Shown: positions 1 to 13,499 of the stretch, one piece after another | Layout: every line of letters starts with the position of its first letter | How positions within the stretch are numbered: position 1 is the first letter of the stretch | Assembly: GCA_037833965.1 (NCBI GenBank) | Contig: AP031356.1 | Coordinates: 13,786,501 to 13,850,500, forward strand | DNA from: Marchantia polymorpha subsp. ruderalis | Taxonomy: Eukaryota > Streptophyta > Marchantiopsida > Marchantiales > Marchantiaceae | Direction: 5' to 3' | DNA: 64,000 nucleotides | Program-made: the position numbers and the translations under genes | The notes under the pieces: model-generated | What the model was told of the DNA's origin: nothing | Databases searched by the model: none | Seen by the model: the letters and a program-made list of their open reading frames with translations, nothing else

Positions 1-454
1 CTTGAACTCCACACTTCTACTGTTGATTCAAGGCTTTCTCACATCACTAAGGTCTCGTAACTCCACAACCTTGTACCCAGCCTCTTCACAGTCGGTTGTT
101 AAAGCTGACTCGCTTCCTCCCTTGCTCGATCCGCTGTCTAGTTTTTCACAAGGAACAAGGTCAGTGCCAATTACTTTACTCGTCTCAGACCTCTGTTCTG
201 AAGAGATGTGAGACTTACTTTCATCTCATCTTCCTGAGGTCCACCAGCCTCCCCAACCCGGAGTGGCTTGGAACAAGGAAGAAGACGTGAATCTTGCCCT
301 TCGGATCGTTCACCATCGCGCAGCTTGGATCTGTTCTTGCTGATAGATATACCGTAACTAATGGTTGCAGGTTTCGCTCAGTCGGGATCTTTCCTCAGAC
401 CTGATTCAACTCTGATGCCTCTAGCTTCCTTAGCTTCTCCTTCTAAGACTTTAC

Positions 455-658
455 CGTGAGGATCAGGCCCGGGATGAACATCCGACCCACCGACCCCAAC
501 GTGAGCTTTGAGGAAAACATCGTTCTAAACTTGTCATCGGTGATTGCTTTAGCACCAGAAGATTTTAGACTCTCTCTTCCATCGGATACTTGTCCAGAAG
601 CAGAAGGCTCTGGAGCTGGAGGAGAGGCCTCAGGAGCTTCAGAGCCCGGAGCCTCAAC
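455..658 (-). CDS. Probable coding exon of an unidentified gene (partial)
   Basis: On the minus strand an open frame of exactly 68 codons runs between a TGCAG acceptor (just right of 658) and a GTAAAG donor (453-454). It begins VEAPGSEAPEASPPAPEP, a proline/alanine/glutamate-rich linker, and ends with a compact hydrophobic part, FRTMFSSKLTLGSVGRMF followed by IPGLILT. The change from linker to folded-looking sequence at matched splice signals suggests a real exon near the 3' end of a gene. Downstream (about 230-370, minus) there are further coding-like stretches, such as GKIHVFFLVPSHSGLGRLVD, but I could not settle the final joins. No start codon or family was recognised. An alternative is that the opposite strand is coding; its frame (456-686) is low in complexity and lacks good splice sites. 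Confidence 0.35.
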
Positions 659-830
659 CTGCAGGCTCTACCCACCCGAGCTCTAAGTAAAATTTCCTTG
701 CTCCTGTTTGTCAGAACCTGTTGCCATACTCCTGGCCTTTTCTCTGTCTCTCTCTCCTTTCAAGCTGATGACCTACTCCTCTGGCGAGGCTTGGAGTTCC
801 CTATAAGGAATTAACATGATGGAATGTCTC

Positions 831-3800
831 TGGACACTAGTATGAGAAGTGTGAAATCTACTGGATATCATCATGTTCCGTTTTCCCAAAGAGTATGTTC
901 AGTTCAGTATCTTTCGCACCCAGCATGTGAACAGTGCCTACAGCGTGTTCTTAGTATTTCAACTACTGACCTGATCGGGAACGAGTTCACTCAATATCTT
1001 AAGCAATAGCTTTCTGGATTTTAATTTTAGTTTTGTGAGTGGTAAAGTGTAATAAAGAATCTTGGTGTTGAATCTTAAATATTTTTGAGCATAGTACATA
1101 AAAAAATAATATTTCAATGTTTTCATCGACTTTCTCGGAAACAAAATATGCGTTAAAAGCTGTTACCTCACTGATACTCAAATTTTCACCACACAATATA
1201 TATGACATACTGCATGCAACTTTCAAAACGCAAACTGTTATTATTTTCTAGAAAAAAAACACATTGAAGTAATTCACGATGATGAGATGAAAAATGAACC
1301 TCATTGGCAGTTGTTTCACTCATAACAAACCATATTTTCAAAAGTTGTGTGAATATGTTGAATGTGATTGATATGTATTTTTATACAAAGTTTTTGAGAA
1401 CAACTCAGAATTTATAGTATATATACAGCATAGAAAGTTTTTACATGTTGCAAACTTTAACAATCATGAACATATCACTACTTATTATAACATATAGTTA
1501 CCATATATAATTTCTAACTTATTCACTTTTTTTATAATTATTAATCATGTGTAATGAGTAATATTTTTTATTAATCACATTTGAATGTAAAGTTGACATA
1601 CTCCAGAACACTATTGCTTGAGTCAGTTGACAGTCTCAAATAGAGATATGCAATTTCTGAAATCATTAAGGTTAAAAAAAAATACACAAAATATTTTTCA
1701 AAATGTTAAGAATTTGATTTTCATTTAAATTTATTATTCACTAAAACTTATTACAATATCCATCATAATTTTAATGTCAAATTGAAACTATTTGGCATCA
1801 TTGATTTCATGATGTTGACTTTTATACAACTGTTTGTCTTAGTTTTATGATTCTTATAATTAAAAAAAAACAAAAGAAGATTAAATTTACATATTGTATT
1901 CAACAGAAATTTTTAATAATGTTCAAACTAAACGTTAAAAAGTATAAAAACTTTCAACAAGAGAGTGGTGTAAGATATATATAATTATAAATTTTTTTTT
2001 TTTAAATTTATGAAGATTCTGGAAGATTAAATAAATGATAATAATAACACATGAACTCAAACATATCGTAGCAAAAATTTATCGCACATAAAATTTAAAT
2101 TATTTTGAAATTGTTTTTTTCCTGATTTCAAAAGAAATATTTTATTTGCAATCTATTATTTTAGTATAAAATAATCTGCAACAGATAACTACAAGTGCGC
2201 AATTGATTATATTCACATTAGATTTATCATCACTACTCAAAGTATTTTTAACTTATCTAAAGTTTAAGTCTATAGAGTTCAAATTATATTCACCAAGGAT
2301 TGCATTTTGGAATTTGATTCATGAGAATTGGGCTATGATAAAAATCAGCTTGTGCAAGAACCTGGATACTGAATCACAAAGTGAGTTTGACTCAATAATA
2401 ATCTGAATTTTTTATCTGATATTGATGATAGTTATATTTTGATAGAAATTTTGACAGTTGAGAAGTTTATTGTGATACACTTGTGTTATTGTTAGTAAAA
2501 TTTCCATACTCTGATGTTTTATATGACATCAATGTATGTTATGATGAGTAATGTGATATTTCATATGATAATAAAATATGTTATGATGCGATATCAATGT
2601 ACAAGTCAATCTTCATCATCTTAAAGTTTTTAAATACATCCATAAATTTCCATAACGCATAAGAAATAATCTTAATTTTAATTTTCGATTTGGATTTTGT
2701 ATGATATCAAAATCTTACAATCATTCAAAAAATTAAAATTCATCAAATTGAATCAACACTCATGATTTTAAAACTTATGTTAATCAATTTTTTTTGAAAT
2801 TGACACTTTGTGACTCAATATCTTGTTCAAATATGTAATCTTTGATATTTTTTTTAAAATATACATTTATCACGTTTATTTTTTTGATTTTTATATATGA
2901 TAATCATGTCAACTCATTAAGTTTAAAACGTTATTCTTTATGATATACATTTGTTTGAATAATCTATTTCAATCATTTGAGACTATTACTGATCTTGTCA
3001 AATATCTGAAATGTTATCTCTATGAAGACAAATTTGATAATAATAATATAACATTTGTCCAAAAATCTAATATCTAAATCCTGACTAACTTCATACAAAA
3101 CTCATACACTCAAATGTGCAATATGAAATACTAGAATTTAATATTTAACTTTGGCAAACATTTTTTAGATTTAAATTTCTGGATTTAAATCCAAAATATT
3201 AGTATGTAGGGTTAAAATTATGCAGGTTAAAAAAATAAAAAGAAAAAAATATATTGATAAAATATGATGTTCTTGCCAACATCTTGCCGACAGTTGTTAT
3301 CAACGAGAAAGTCATGTACTTGAAGATATCATATTGGAGTCTCATGAGATGAAGCTCAAAGTTATTATTGAAGCTAATTATGAACGTGAATATTTTTATT
3401 CTTATTTTCAAGTCACTCTAAAGTCATATACATTTATAATTTTGTTTCAAATTGTGGAATAATTCAAGTTTGAATATGCTTGCAATTTTTAATTGATGTA
3501 CATATTAAATTTCAAAGTTTGACCTGACATTCAACATGTTTGAAACTAAATAGGGCTAAATATGAATACAACATATGAACGTCGCTGATTGTTGAGGCCA
3601 CAAATTGCTAAGACTCTACTTTTTGCATTTTAGTTCATTCTAGTGTAATGACTGGACACTTATTTCTCTTTATCTTCAAACGGAGCGTATGAGATTCTAC
3701 TCCAAAATATTCAGCAAATGTTTCTTCTTATTCCTCTCGGGACACTATTATGCCAAGTGCTTATAAAAGGGTTTTCTCACTGAAAATCTTATTCTTTTTT

Positions 3801-5100
3801 TCACATTGAATTCTATCTATTATCAGTCAAGTTTGTTGTATTTCTCTATGATCAATTGCTTATAGACGATGTTCACAATATCATGAATGATTTGTGAACT
3901 AAAACTATGAAAACAACGTCATCGCACTTTGATACGACCTAATGTATTTTTGTATTTAAACCTACTTCTATGGCTCCATTGCTAGTCTCTCAATTATCGT
4001 TTTCACTTCTTGTTGCCCTACAAATTGTGACTCGGCTCTACATTTCCTTCGCCGTCGTCTTTAGTGCGTGTCGACCTACGACCTGCTAGTCTTTGCTTGC
4101 TGCTGCATTTTTTGTGCCCAATATTTGTAGTTGTCTTTTAATGCTCGTCACTCTTTGACGCTTATCGTCAAGTATTGGAATTGTTCATGATGTAATGTCA
4201 CACTTTTTCGTCTCCTCATCCAGCAGTTGTGTCAGAATTCTGAATGATTATGTGATAGAATCAACTTTTGTGCCATGCAACACCACATCCTTCCTCCAAA
4301 TTGCCAACAAAAGAAAAAGAAAAGATGATAACTCTCTAGGGTTGCAATCGTAACAATGTGATATCAACTATCAAGTAGAACCTAAACTTCATGCAGACAC
4401 AACAATGTCATGGAATCGACGCAAAACTACATGTTTTACCTTTTGAAAGTCTATTTTCACCAAAAAAAGAAGAAGATATTTTACTGAAAATTCAAAGCAT
4501 TATACACTGCCATCTATGATTAGCCCTCTTAGATATTAGGAGAGTAACCATAGTTTTACTAACTTATACAACAGTAACCTGAGTTAATAAGACTTGATTT
4601 AAAACTTAATAATGCTATAACTACAGGATATAACGTGAATTTTTCTGTTTTAAAGATTGAGATGTACCTATATAAAATTTTTGTGTGTGAAATATTATTT
4701 TATTTTCTTAAACTATTTTCATATAGAGTCTTATGAGATGATAAAAAACCTTAAATCTACAAAAAAATACACGTGATCACCTGAATAAGTGATTGTCATA
4801 TGGATAGCTCTGCATATACTAATACTTTCTATTGGACTGACGAAAGCAAGTAGGCAGGTAAAGTATATGATCCCAATGATAAATTTAACCTCATGAAAAA
4901 TTAATATCCAGTTTGGTTGAGTAAAATTTAGAAAATTCTTTTATTCTATAGCTACAGTATCTCTTGTAGCTATAAAAATAATTTTCATTTTCAGCTTTCA
5001 AATTTACTAATTTCCATAATCAACATTCTTTATTTACCACTGTAAAAGAACGATGAGAAGCAAGGAATATATGCAAGACCCACCAAGCCGTACGTGATAA
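831..5100. other. AT-rich intergenic tract, no gene seen
   Basis: About 4.3 kb of strongly AT-rich sequence with A and T runs and only short open frames. The part from 3,600 to 4,400 is less AT-rich and has a TATAAAAG at about 3,763, which might be an old LTR or promoter remnant, but no coding sequence follows it. I see no intact terminal repeats. Confidence 0.6.
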
Positions 5101-6591
5101 ACAGGTTGGGGAATATTGTGGTGGAAATAATCAACCACGATCAAAAGCGCCAGATGCGGACAGTCCATGTCGGTTTGCCCATCAAGTTCAAGCAGCAAAG
5201 TTCAGATCTCAGATCGACTGCAGAGGTTGACTAAAAAGAAAAGCAACCGTGGGATCCGACCGTAGTACCTTTTAGGGATGACTTGTCTTCCAATTATGCA
5301 GAATTGCACCACGTCAGATCCACGTGCAGGATGCGGGTTTGCTGTCCTAAAGATCTGGAAAATACTAAGTTTCTCATCTTGCTTGACTGGAATCTGAACA
5401 TCGACGTCTTGAGGACCTTTACGCGGAAGGAGGCGGGCGATGGTCCGGAAGGTGGAGGATCCCCAACGGTCAGCCAGAGCATCTGACGGCCGTCTGTCCG
5501 GGCGTAAAATTCGGCGGATTTTACCCCGCGGAAATGATCCCGAAATATCTATCGGGACCATCTGACGGGACGACAGCCACGGTAACATGTGGGAAGATCT
5601 TCCTCGTCCGAGAAAATTTACCGCCACGTTGTGCTACGGGACGCCGGCGCGGAGGGCTACTTGGGAAAGTGCGACGCGACAGGAACTTTTGTCGATCAGC
5701 GTAAAGGCCGTCGAAAGATCTGCACACTTTGTCAGTGCAATCAACCGTAAAGAGAACATTTCTACTCGTACCTGAGTTGCAATCTGCGGAGTCCGTTGTT
5801 TCGTTGGGATATTGCAATTTGTTGTTGGAATTTGTGGACTTTGGGTGGCTCAGTGGCTTTGTAGTCGATTCTTGATCGTGGAGAGGGATCAGGAGAGAGG
5901 GATTGAGCTCGTCCAGCGATTGCAGAGGATTATGGCGTGGTCAAAACGCAATTGACGCGAGAACTGGATGGGCTGAAAGGTTTCTTGAATAATTGGGAAA
6001 TGTCCCGCATCCAGTATTCTTGTCCAAGTTTTTTCTTTCGTGATTGCTGTTGTCCACTCAGATGACTTCAGACATTGAGAAGAGGTTGATATAGGTTCAT
6101 AATTTGAAGACAGGGAGCTTTCAGTTTCTAAGATTACGGCAGGAGGTGGTTGTGAAGGAGTTCGGTTTGGCATAAGGAGGTGGAACAAGCAGGAACCAAT
6201 TGCTCCTGATTCAAATGGATACCGGAGTCTAAGGTGGTCTGCTATTTTCCGTAGGCCGAAGGGATTACACCAACAATTTCCCAGTCTTTGATTGCTTGAA
6301 GGTACCGGCCATTTCCTGGGTAGGGGTGCTTGTAGTTTGTCGGGAGACAAGCAGCTCTGGGTTCCAGTGCAGGCCTGTCCAATGCTCTTGGGGACGGCCT
6401 CTTATCTTTGGTTGTCTCATTTCTGAGTTTGTCAGGACTGCTTTGATGCACACGGGCTTCCTCGGGCTCTGAAGCTCGAGCAACGGTAGATATCGGATGG
6501 CGAAAGTTTGTTAAGGAAGTTAGCTACCTTGGTGTGGCCCTTTTTCAAAGTTCCGTGTAGAAACTGGCAGGGCTTGATCGATTTAGGGAGA
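5101..6591 (+). promoter_or_regulatory. Upstream region of the carrier gene (promoter and 5' UTR, undivided)
   Basis: Base composition rises sharply from the AT-rich tract at about 5,100 and stays balanced up to the carrier start. Open frames here on both strands show no recognisable motifs and look like chance frames in GC-richer promoter and leader sequence. No clear TATA box or transcription start could be placed. In-frame stop TAG at 6,487-6,489 closes the carrier reading frame upstream. Confidence 0.35.
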
Positions 6592-9074
6592 ATGGTTTCT
6601 TTACTTCATTCGATTGGGTTTCAAGGCAGGTCCGTGGAAAATTCCCCAGCAGTCAGCAGGAAGTCGGGCAATTGGATTAATCTTATGTCTGATATTGTTC
6701 CAGTCCATTTGGAGATTGGTTCTCGACACGTGCTCCAAAAGCAGAGGTCGTTGCCCAGGAGGAAGCTTAGAAGAATGAAAAGCTGGAAATATGGCAGAAG
6801 TTCAAGTTTGTTGTTTGGAGTTCCCGGCTCTGTACACAGGGATGTCACTTGTGGTTGTGGAGGTAGAAGTCAGTATCTAGGGAAGAGGCTCAGTGCACGA
6901 TTTCCGTCCAGTGTATCAACCATCAGAAGTTCAAAAGGACAGTGGACAGGAAGATTGGACAGGAAGCCTCATATTTCTGATGGCAATGAACTTGTCGAAA
7001 ACCAGAGACAGCCTGGTTTCTTGAGGTCTAAGTCAGGAGGCTTAGCTCGCAGTTCTCGACGTCGCATGGCTTCATTGGCATCTGTTGACGAAAAAGAGAG
7101 CTATTCAAGGGTTCAGTGCTCTCACGCTTGGAAGTCATGTCAGCGCAATCTTATGACAGCCGCGGCTGTTGCAGGTCTTTCCCTTTCTCTCTGTTCTTCT
7201 GCTTTAGCAAGTTCCACGAGTAACGAATGGTCTAGCATTCCTGGGTACACGAAAGAGGATATAGAGACCCAGCTTATGTATCAACTTCATTCGGAAATCA
7301 AAGCGCAGAAGGAGTGGTTGGAAGGTGTGGGTCAACCCTTGAGTCAGTGGTCGATAGACGATCACGTCAAGCAGAAGTTATTCGTGGGTGGCGAAGGGAA
7401 AGCAGTCACGAAGTTGGACGAGAGTGGAAAACCTGTGACGACTCGCAGGGTAGCGAGCGTTGTCGTCCCTTTATTTAAACCTTCAGCGTTAGTTAGCAAG
7501 GAGAGAACCAGTATTGGGCAAGACATCTCACGAGACAGACCGGCAGTGTCAAAGTCCATTCCAGACGATAGTTCCTCGGCTTCAGGACGATCTACCAACT
7601 CGACCACAACACATTTGCCCTCTCGAGATGCCCCGGAGCTCGTTGCCGTGGCTTCTGTACCTGTAGGGTCGATTGTATCTGCCGCGAGTCGAACCGTGGC
7701 TTCTATGCAAAGTGCTGCTGTTGCCACCGCTCTGAGCTCCTCTCCAGTTCCCGGTGTGGGTCTAATGGCTAGAATAATGATGCATCTCAGTGGAGGAGGA
7801 ATCGCAGGAGCGATGGGAGCCACTTTAGTCTACCCTCTGGACACCATCAAGACCAGAATGCAAGCTCAAAGATCAGTAAGTTATATACTTCTCCTTTCCA
7901 AGTACGGTATCCCGTTCGTGTTGAGCAGTCTTGACGACGCAAATATGCTGTTGTACGTGATTGTAGTAGGTTTGTGATAATCATGCTGGTATGTGGTTGA
8001 ATCAGAAGGATGGAGAAAAGCCACATTACAAAGATGAAGTGGACTGTCTTCGACAAGTAATAGCAGAAGGAGGCTTGGGGGCTCTCTATTCTGGTCTTGT
8101 TCCACAACTTATCGGCATAGCTCCTGAGAAGGTATGTGTTGTAAGCGTCGAAGATAGCTGCACCTGAGATACTGTTAGTGCACCTGAGATACTATTAGGG
8201 CCGTTCTACGCACGCATGTTCATTCAGTGGTTTACATGATTAAAGTTGCCTTTGCCTATCGGACCTGCGTGTTGCTAGGAAGTCGCTAGATGTAACCACT
8301 GACACTTCTGGTGGTTGCAGGCTATGAAACTTACAGTGAACGAAATCCTTATGGAGATGTTAGAGAGCCAGATGCCAGGGGTTGGTGTTGTTTTCTTAGA
8401 GTTTATTGCTGGCGGAGGAGGAGGTTTTTCTCAGGTTGTTTTTACAAACCCTATGGAAGCCGTAAAGGTGCGGTTGCAGACACAAGCCAAGGACTCGAGA
8501 GCGAAGAGTATGTGGGAAGTTGTTCAGGAACTTGGATTGCATGGGTTGTATAATGGTTCTATGGTCACAATGGCACGTGATATACCAAGCACAGCAATTT
8601 TCTTCGCTGTGTACACATTCATCACACAAATGTACCCTGAGCAGAGCTTCATGGCTGGATGCATTGCCGCAATTCCTGCAACGGTAATAGTCACTCCGAT
8701 GGACGTCATCAAAACCAGAATGCAGGTAATTCGTTATTTGTTGTCTTTATTGCGTTTCAAACGTGTTAAGAATTTAATCCAATGAGGCTCTCTGGGTTCG
8801 TGCCTCCTTGAAGCTATTCAGGATTGTGTTTGTTGGTTGCAACTCTCGATTTCTGTTGATGGCTCATGTTAACTTTGTCGTTCTTTCGGGGGTTTAGGTG
8901 GAGGCGACTGCCGGCGAGGAGGTATACGAGAATGCTTGGCATTGTTTTATGACGATTTTACAAAAGGAAGGACCTGGAGCTCTATTCAAAGGCAGTGGGG
9001 TACGCGTCTTAAAAACTAGTCCCCAATTCGGGATCACCCTAATGCTCTACGACATGATTTGCCATCGGCAGTAA
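6592..9074 (+). CDS. Mitochondrial carrier family (SLC25) protein, aspartate/glutamate-carrier-like, long N-terminus
   Basis: Exons 6592-7875, 8006-8131, 8321-8725 and 8898-9074 join in phase 0 to give 663 residues. The C-terminal ~270 residues are a three-repeat solute carrier with the signature P-x-D/E-x-x-K in each repeat: PLDTIK (415-420), PMEAVK (514-519) and PMDVIK (596-601). APEKAMKLTVN and SPQFGITL are hallmarks of the Aralar/AGC branch, so exchange of acidic amino acids across an organelle inner membrane is a reasonable inference, not proven. The animal EF-hand domain is absent. Instead there are about 390 extra residues, Ser/Arg-rich at first, then a hydrophobic stretch (AAAVAGLSLSLCSSALA, 190-206) ending in an A-x-A-like site, and a charged region. 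This looks like plastid or bipartite targeting. The start is the first in-frame ATG after the upstream stop; a later start at M159 (7066) is possible. Confidence 0.85.
8159..8198. repeat. 20-bp tandem repeat in carrier intron 2
   Basis: Two adjacent copies of tgcacctgagatactnttag, differing at one base, lie 27 bp after the donor of intron 2. A local duplication with no visible function. Confidence 0.75.
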
Positions 9075-12000
9075 ACCTTAATTTAGAGCTCAGAGTGTGT
9101 CGTCCGCTTCTTGCGAATTTTAGAGGGAGTAGCGGAATTAGAGAATTTATTCGTGAAAGGTTATGCACCTTCAATTTGTGTACTGTAGTTAGCATTCCCC
9201 GAACCGGACCGTTATTTATATTGCTTGTAAAGCTGTACATAATGTCCCTTTTTGGGACTGTATTTATACCTAAGGTGCTAGGAACGAGGACCAGTTCCCA
9301 GTCATACCTCATATTGAGGTTCGATTATACTTCAAAATCGATCGCACCGTTTAGGCGTCGATTTTGACCGTACATTTTTTTTTCCTGGAATCTGTTCATA
9401 TTAGAGAATTTGTAGTTTTTTATCTGATATGATCCGAGATTGGTTCTAGTGCAACCGGAGATCCTCGCATTCAAGACATGCCCATGGATTGATGAAATCT
9501 TGTATTACAAGCTTGTAAATTGCTGGATAAGTGGAATAACATCCATCTGTGAATGTAATCAAACTCTCTTCTTCTATAAAGTCTCTTACAGGTTTATTTA
9601 AGGAGATGGTAGTACTGTATGAGACTATTCTGTCTTGTACGATCTCTCAGTGTTCTTATTTCAACCAGAAGAGGAGTGTAGCTATCTTAATACATCTGGA
9701 TGATCTTACAGGATTATACTGCTGTTTGTCCTTACTCGCTCTTCTTCAGAAACTGGACCAAAGTGGTACAAGCTGTACTATCTGATATCATTCTGACCGT
9801 CATAGAAAAAAAATATCCTTTCATAATTCTGAATCCAACAAGGCCTTTTTTGCATTGCCGATAATCGAAACTCACTAAAATGTAAATTTCTAGAAATGTG
9901 TTTTCAATGCTTGTTGATGTCGTTTTACATGAACGTCCGTAAGGCAGCTTCTCAATAACGGACTTTTTGATGAGTGGATTTCGTGCGTTAGGAAGCACCT
10001 CTACCTAATCATACAATAGAACATATAATGAATGAAAGAGTAGTAGACAGTAATGTGCTGCCTTTATACTAAATATCAGTTTGGATCTCATGTAATTTGC
10101 GAGAGGTTGCTTTTGAGGTGGGAGGCAGTTTTGTAATGATTCCCAACTATGTGTGTTGAAACTTTTTTTTTGCGAGCGAAAGGAAATCATATAGGGGAGC
10201 TAAAAGATGGGAAAACCCATTAACCCGAGGAGAAATCAAACATGTAGCATGATGCCAGTCCCAATAGCATCTCAACGGAAATAATGATGTATTTGGTTTT
10301 GCAAATATCCAAGCGGCATGACAACGTACATGCAAGAGCACAATATGAAAATAGGTTTGGAAATAAATGATTCTTTGAATACAGCTAAGAGTGTTATGCG
10401 TGCTGCATTGATGAAGGCTCGGACATACATACAAACCTCTCCACGAACATGGTTACATAGTTATGGGTTTAAGAGTCATGGAAATGGACATTATTGAATC
10501 AAAGCGAGGTTAATAAAAATACATCTTTCACTAGAATAAAACATTTGCAAAGATTGATCATTATTTACAGTATGAAAATCAACATACGAAATTATGTGGC
10601 ATGTTTCATTCATAACCATCATGTATGTAGCATAAGAAGGAGTATTAGTAACCGACCAATTATTGATTAAAATAATACTTATAGAGCTTTAATTATGCAA
10701 TTATTATCTACTGCAACAATTAATATTGCATTCATCTACATCAAAATTTTTTAAAAATGGATAAGTCCAACTCGATCATCATACATAAAATTTTGAAAAC
10801 ATCATACATTGTATAGTAAACATGCATCTTTGTTACAATCAGAAAATAAATAATTGATATTAAATTATAACAAGAATGAACGTGAAATGCAATAATATTC
10901 GTAAAAATATACCATGGATCTCTAGTCCAATAATTGCGTAATGAAGAAAGAAATTTTTATAATTGGAACTAACCTTGGAACTACCTAGATCACCTTGTAA
11001 CATAGATGATAATGTATCCAACAAATCAACCATGCGACTCAAGTATGATCTTATGTACAACCAAAATTAGAGAAACTTACAAATATCAGGAGACTGGATA
11101 AATAGAAAAAAAAACTCTCTGATTGTCTCATCCATGCAAAAGATCATGTCACAAATTGAAGGTACTATGATGCACTAAAATACAGGTCGGACTTAACCTA
11201 ACAATGACAACTTTGCGTAATAGAAGCATACCAAATAAATAACAACCGATGAATACGTTGAGATCCATTTTTAGAGTTCTTCATCGTTTATAACAACCAA
11301 CAAACTGGACTAACATATCAATCTTTCTTAAATATCGTCTAAGGACGAGTGGTTATAAATCCAAACTGCACACATTAGCCTTGAGTGAAGCGAACTGATA
11401 ACAGCCCCAGATTTTCACCAAGTTTGTTTGCTCACAACAAACGAGAATGACCGTTAAACGATTAAATTGACGGAATAATATGTTGTAACATATGAGAGTT
11501 GCGAAGAACTCGTATAGATTATCCAAACAAATATTGAACTCTGATACAAATAGGAAGATGCTCTGAAAAGAGCTAACACAAGATCTTGGAGGCGTTTTGA
11601 GGCTTGCAATGTTCTACACTTACCTTATTACAGCCTCGGTTTGCAGCTCAGTAAATTTTGTTTAAAAAAATTGTATTTAGAAGCTGTCCATCTCTTGAAA
11701 GAATTCAGGTTGAAACTTCACTTTCGTTTTACAGGTCACTGGGAGAGAGTTAAAGAGATTATCGAAATGAATCTAAATCTAAACAGTTTATCCTAATCTG
11801 GCGAATTGACTGTCCAAGTGTTGAACATAAGTAGATCTAATTTACCAAGACATTTCTGACATACTACAGAAAACATTCGTACAGAATCTGTTACTCTGAG
11901 TTGAGATCATTAATAGGACCTCGAGAAGAAGTTGCGAGTATAAAAGTACGGCCATGTAGCAGCTCCAAATTGTACAGAAATCATCATCGACATTATGAAA

Positions 12001-12289
12001 TTCCTCTAAGAATATATTCATATACTGAAAAGAGATATATAGATGCTCAGAATCTCAGTTTCAGGTCTGTTACCACTTTTGTTTCATTGTGTGACTCGCT
12101 GGCATGACCCATTGCCATTCTTCTCTGCTGTAGTACTGGGTTTCGTATGAACAAAACTTGCTCTCCTGATGGGCAGAAAAGCAGAAAGCATTCATCCCTG
12201 TGTTTCCATTTCCATCTTGTCGTGAAGTTCGTTCTGTCTTCCAAGGTTGCAGCGAGAGAGGGAGGCGTAAATAGGGGTTCAACCGAAGG
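9075..12289. other. 3' flank of the carrier gene, then AT-rich intergenic DNA
   Basis: The first ~350 bases have genic composition and probably include the carrier 3' UTR. From about 10,000 to 11,900 the sequence is AT-rich with only short open frames and no domain I recognise. Confidence 0.5.
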
Positions 12290-12293
12290 AAAA
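12290..12293 (-). terminator. RNA polymerase III terminator of tRNA-Arg
   Basis: Four thymines on the minus strand lie 7 bases after the 3' end of the tRNA, the usual minimal Pol III stop. Confidence 0.6.
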
Positions 12294-12300
12294 GCAAATG

Positions 12301-12373
12301 CACTCACGGTGGGACTCGAACCCACAATCCCCTGATTAGAAGTCAGATGCCTTATCCATTAGGCCACGCGAGC
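12301..12373 (-). tRNA. tRNA-Arg (anticodon UCU)
   Basis: The minus strand folds as a complete 73-nt cloverleaf without intron. The acceptor pairs GCTCGCG with CGTGAGT (two G-U pairs). The D arm has GCC/GGC around TAATGGATAA (B-box partner A box present). The anticodon stem TCTGA/TCAGG encloses loop CTTCTAA with anticodon TCT at positions 34-36. The T arm is GTGGG TTCGAGT CCCAC with the Pol III B box. The discriminator base is G; CCA is not encoded, as expected for a nuclear gene. It reads AGA codons. Confidence 0.96.
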
Positions 12374-13499
12374 TCGGATGCTACTGAGTGACGTGATTAG
12401 TAGTATATACGTTTTATTTTTTCACTTTTTCTGGTTTTCACTGAACACATGAGAAGTTGAGTAAGGGAGACCGACGTCGACTGTTGCCGCATTTCCTTCT
12501 TGCGGGCTTGATGCGACGACCGGCACATGCGGCCCTAGCAGTCGGTCAAGCCGTCCAAAGTGAAGTCTCTCTCTAAGGCCGAGAGACCGACTTTATCGAA
12601 AAGGACTGGATAGTGCAAAGCCATCGCTGCAGATATTTGGGAGCTTCGAGTGCAGCCCTCCGGTGAACTCTCACCATCTAACCGGTAGCTTTCGGGAGAC
12701 CCCCTCCCAGGAGCCTACTCTACAATTGACGCAGGACGCTCCAAGGCCGTTCCAGCGAGGGAGGGAGGAGGGAAGACGGAAGACGGAAGCCGGATGGCGA
12801 AATGGTCGGCCTCCTTCGAAGGCGGGGGTCTTGATTCGCGGCTTCACTCCGTTATGAAGAAGAACGGCCCCGGTCGCGCGTGGGCCCGGCGCCCACGTTC
12901 GCCCCGAGACGAATCGACGAATCGATGGCATTCTTCGATGGAGCTTTTGGTGGTTTCTCCCGAGGTTTGTCAATTGGCACCCGCGCCAGCATCGAATCAA
13001 TCTCGCAAGCGAGCGCGCTGCACGAGAGTTCGGGGCCTCGGAGGCGCCGGCCTGTAGCGAGCGGACAGAGAGAGTCTGGCCGAATATTCCCGTCGTTCTC
13101 GAGCGCGTGCACTGAATAAACGTTTGAATGTGCTTTCGGTTTTATACGGCCGTGCTCCGCCTCGGCTTCTCTGTCGAGACGCTGGTGATTCCGGCCGTGT
13201 GAACATGACGACGGCGCTCGGGAGCGACCCGCGATGCGCGTGTTGAATTCTTCTGCCCGGGGCTTTTTTTCGGTTTCTTTAATGGTGAGGGCGGGGGTGT
13301 GATTATTTTCCCAATATTCGACGAAAGGCGGCGGCGCTGCTGTTGGCAGAGGCGGGACGCTCTGTCTTACAGCCCATCTCCCATCTCTGTCTCGCCAAAT
13401 TCCAGCTCTGTGTTTCTTGCGTATCGAGAGATTCGAGGCCCTCTCCAGTTTTCGATGGTTCTGTCAAACGCGGGCAGTGGGTGACTCGGAATGCTTTGA
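12374..13499 (+). promoter_or_regulatory. GC-rich region between tRNA-Arg and the SAMHD1-like gene
   Basis: About 1.1 kb of GC-rich sequence, densest at 12,700-13,350, ends at the start codon of the SAMHD1-like gene. Many overlapping open frames on both strands have no recognisable domain and are typical of CpG-rich promoter and 5' UTR sequence. No TATA box was pinned down. It may serve the HD-hydrolase gene to its right. Confidence 0.35.

Noticed and set aside
831..5100. Search for a full LTR retrotransposon around the TATAAAAG at 3,763
   Set aside because: No matching terminal repeats, primer binding site or polymerase motifs were seen.
5202..6483. Several long minus-strand frames upstream of the carrier
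   Set aside because: No recognisable domains, and they overlap frames on the other strand in GC-richer leader sequence; likely chance.
6508..6591. Extension of the carrier protein to 6,508
   Set aside because: The codon at 6,508 is TTG, and an in-frame TAG lies at 6,487. The first ATG in frame is 6,592.
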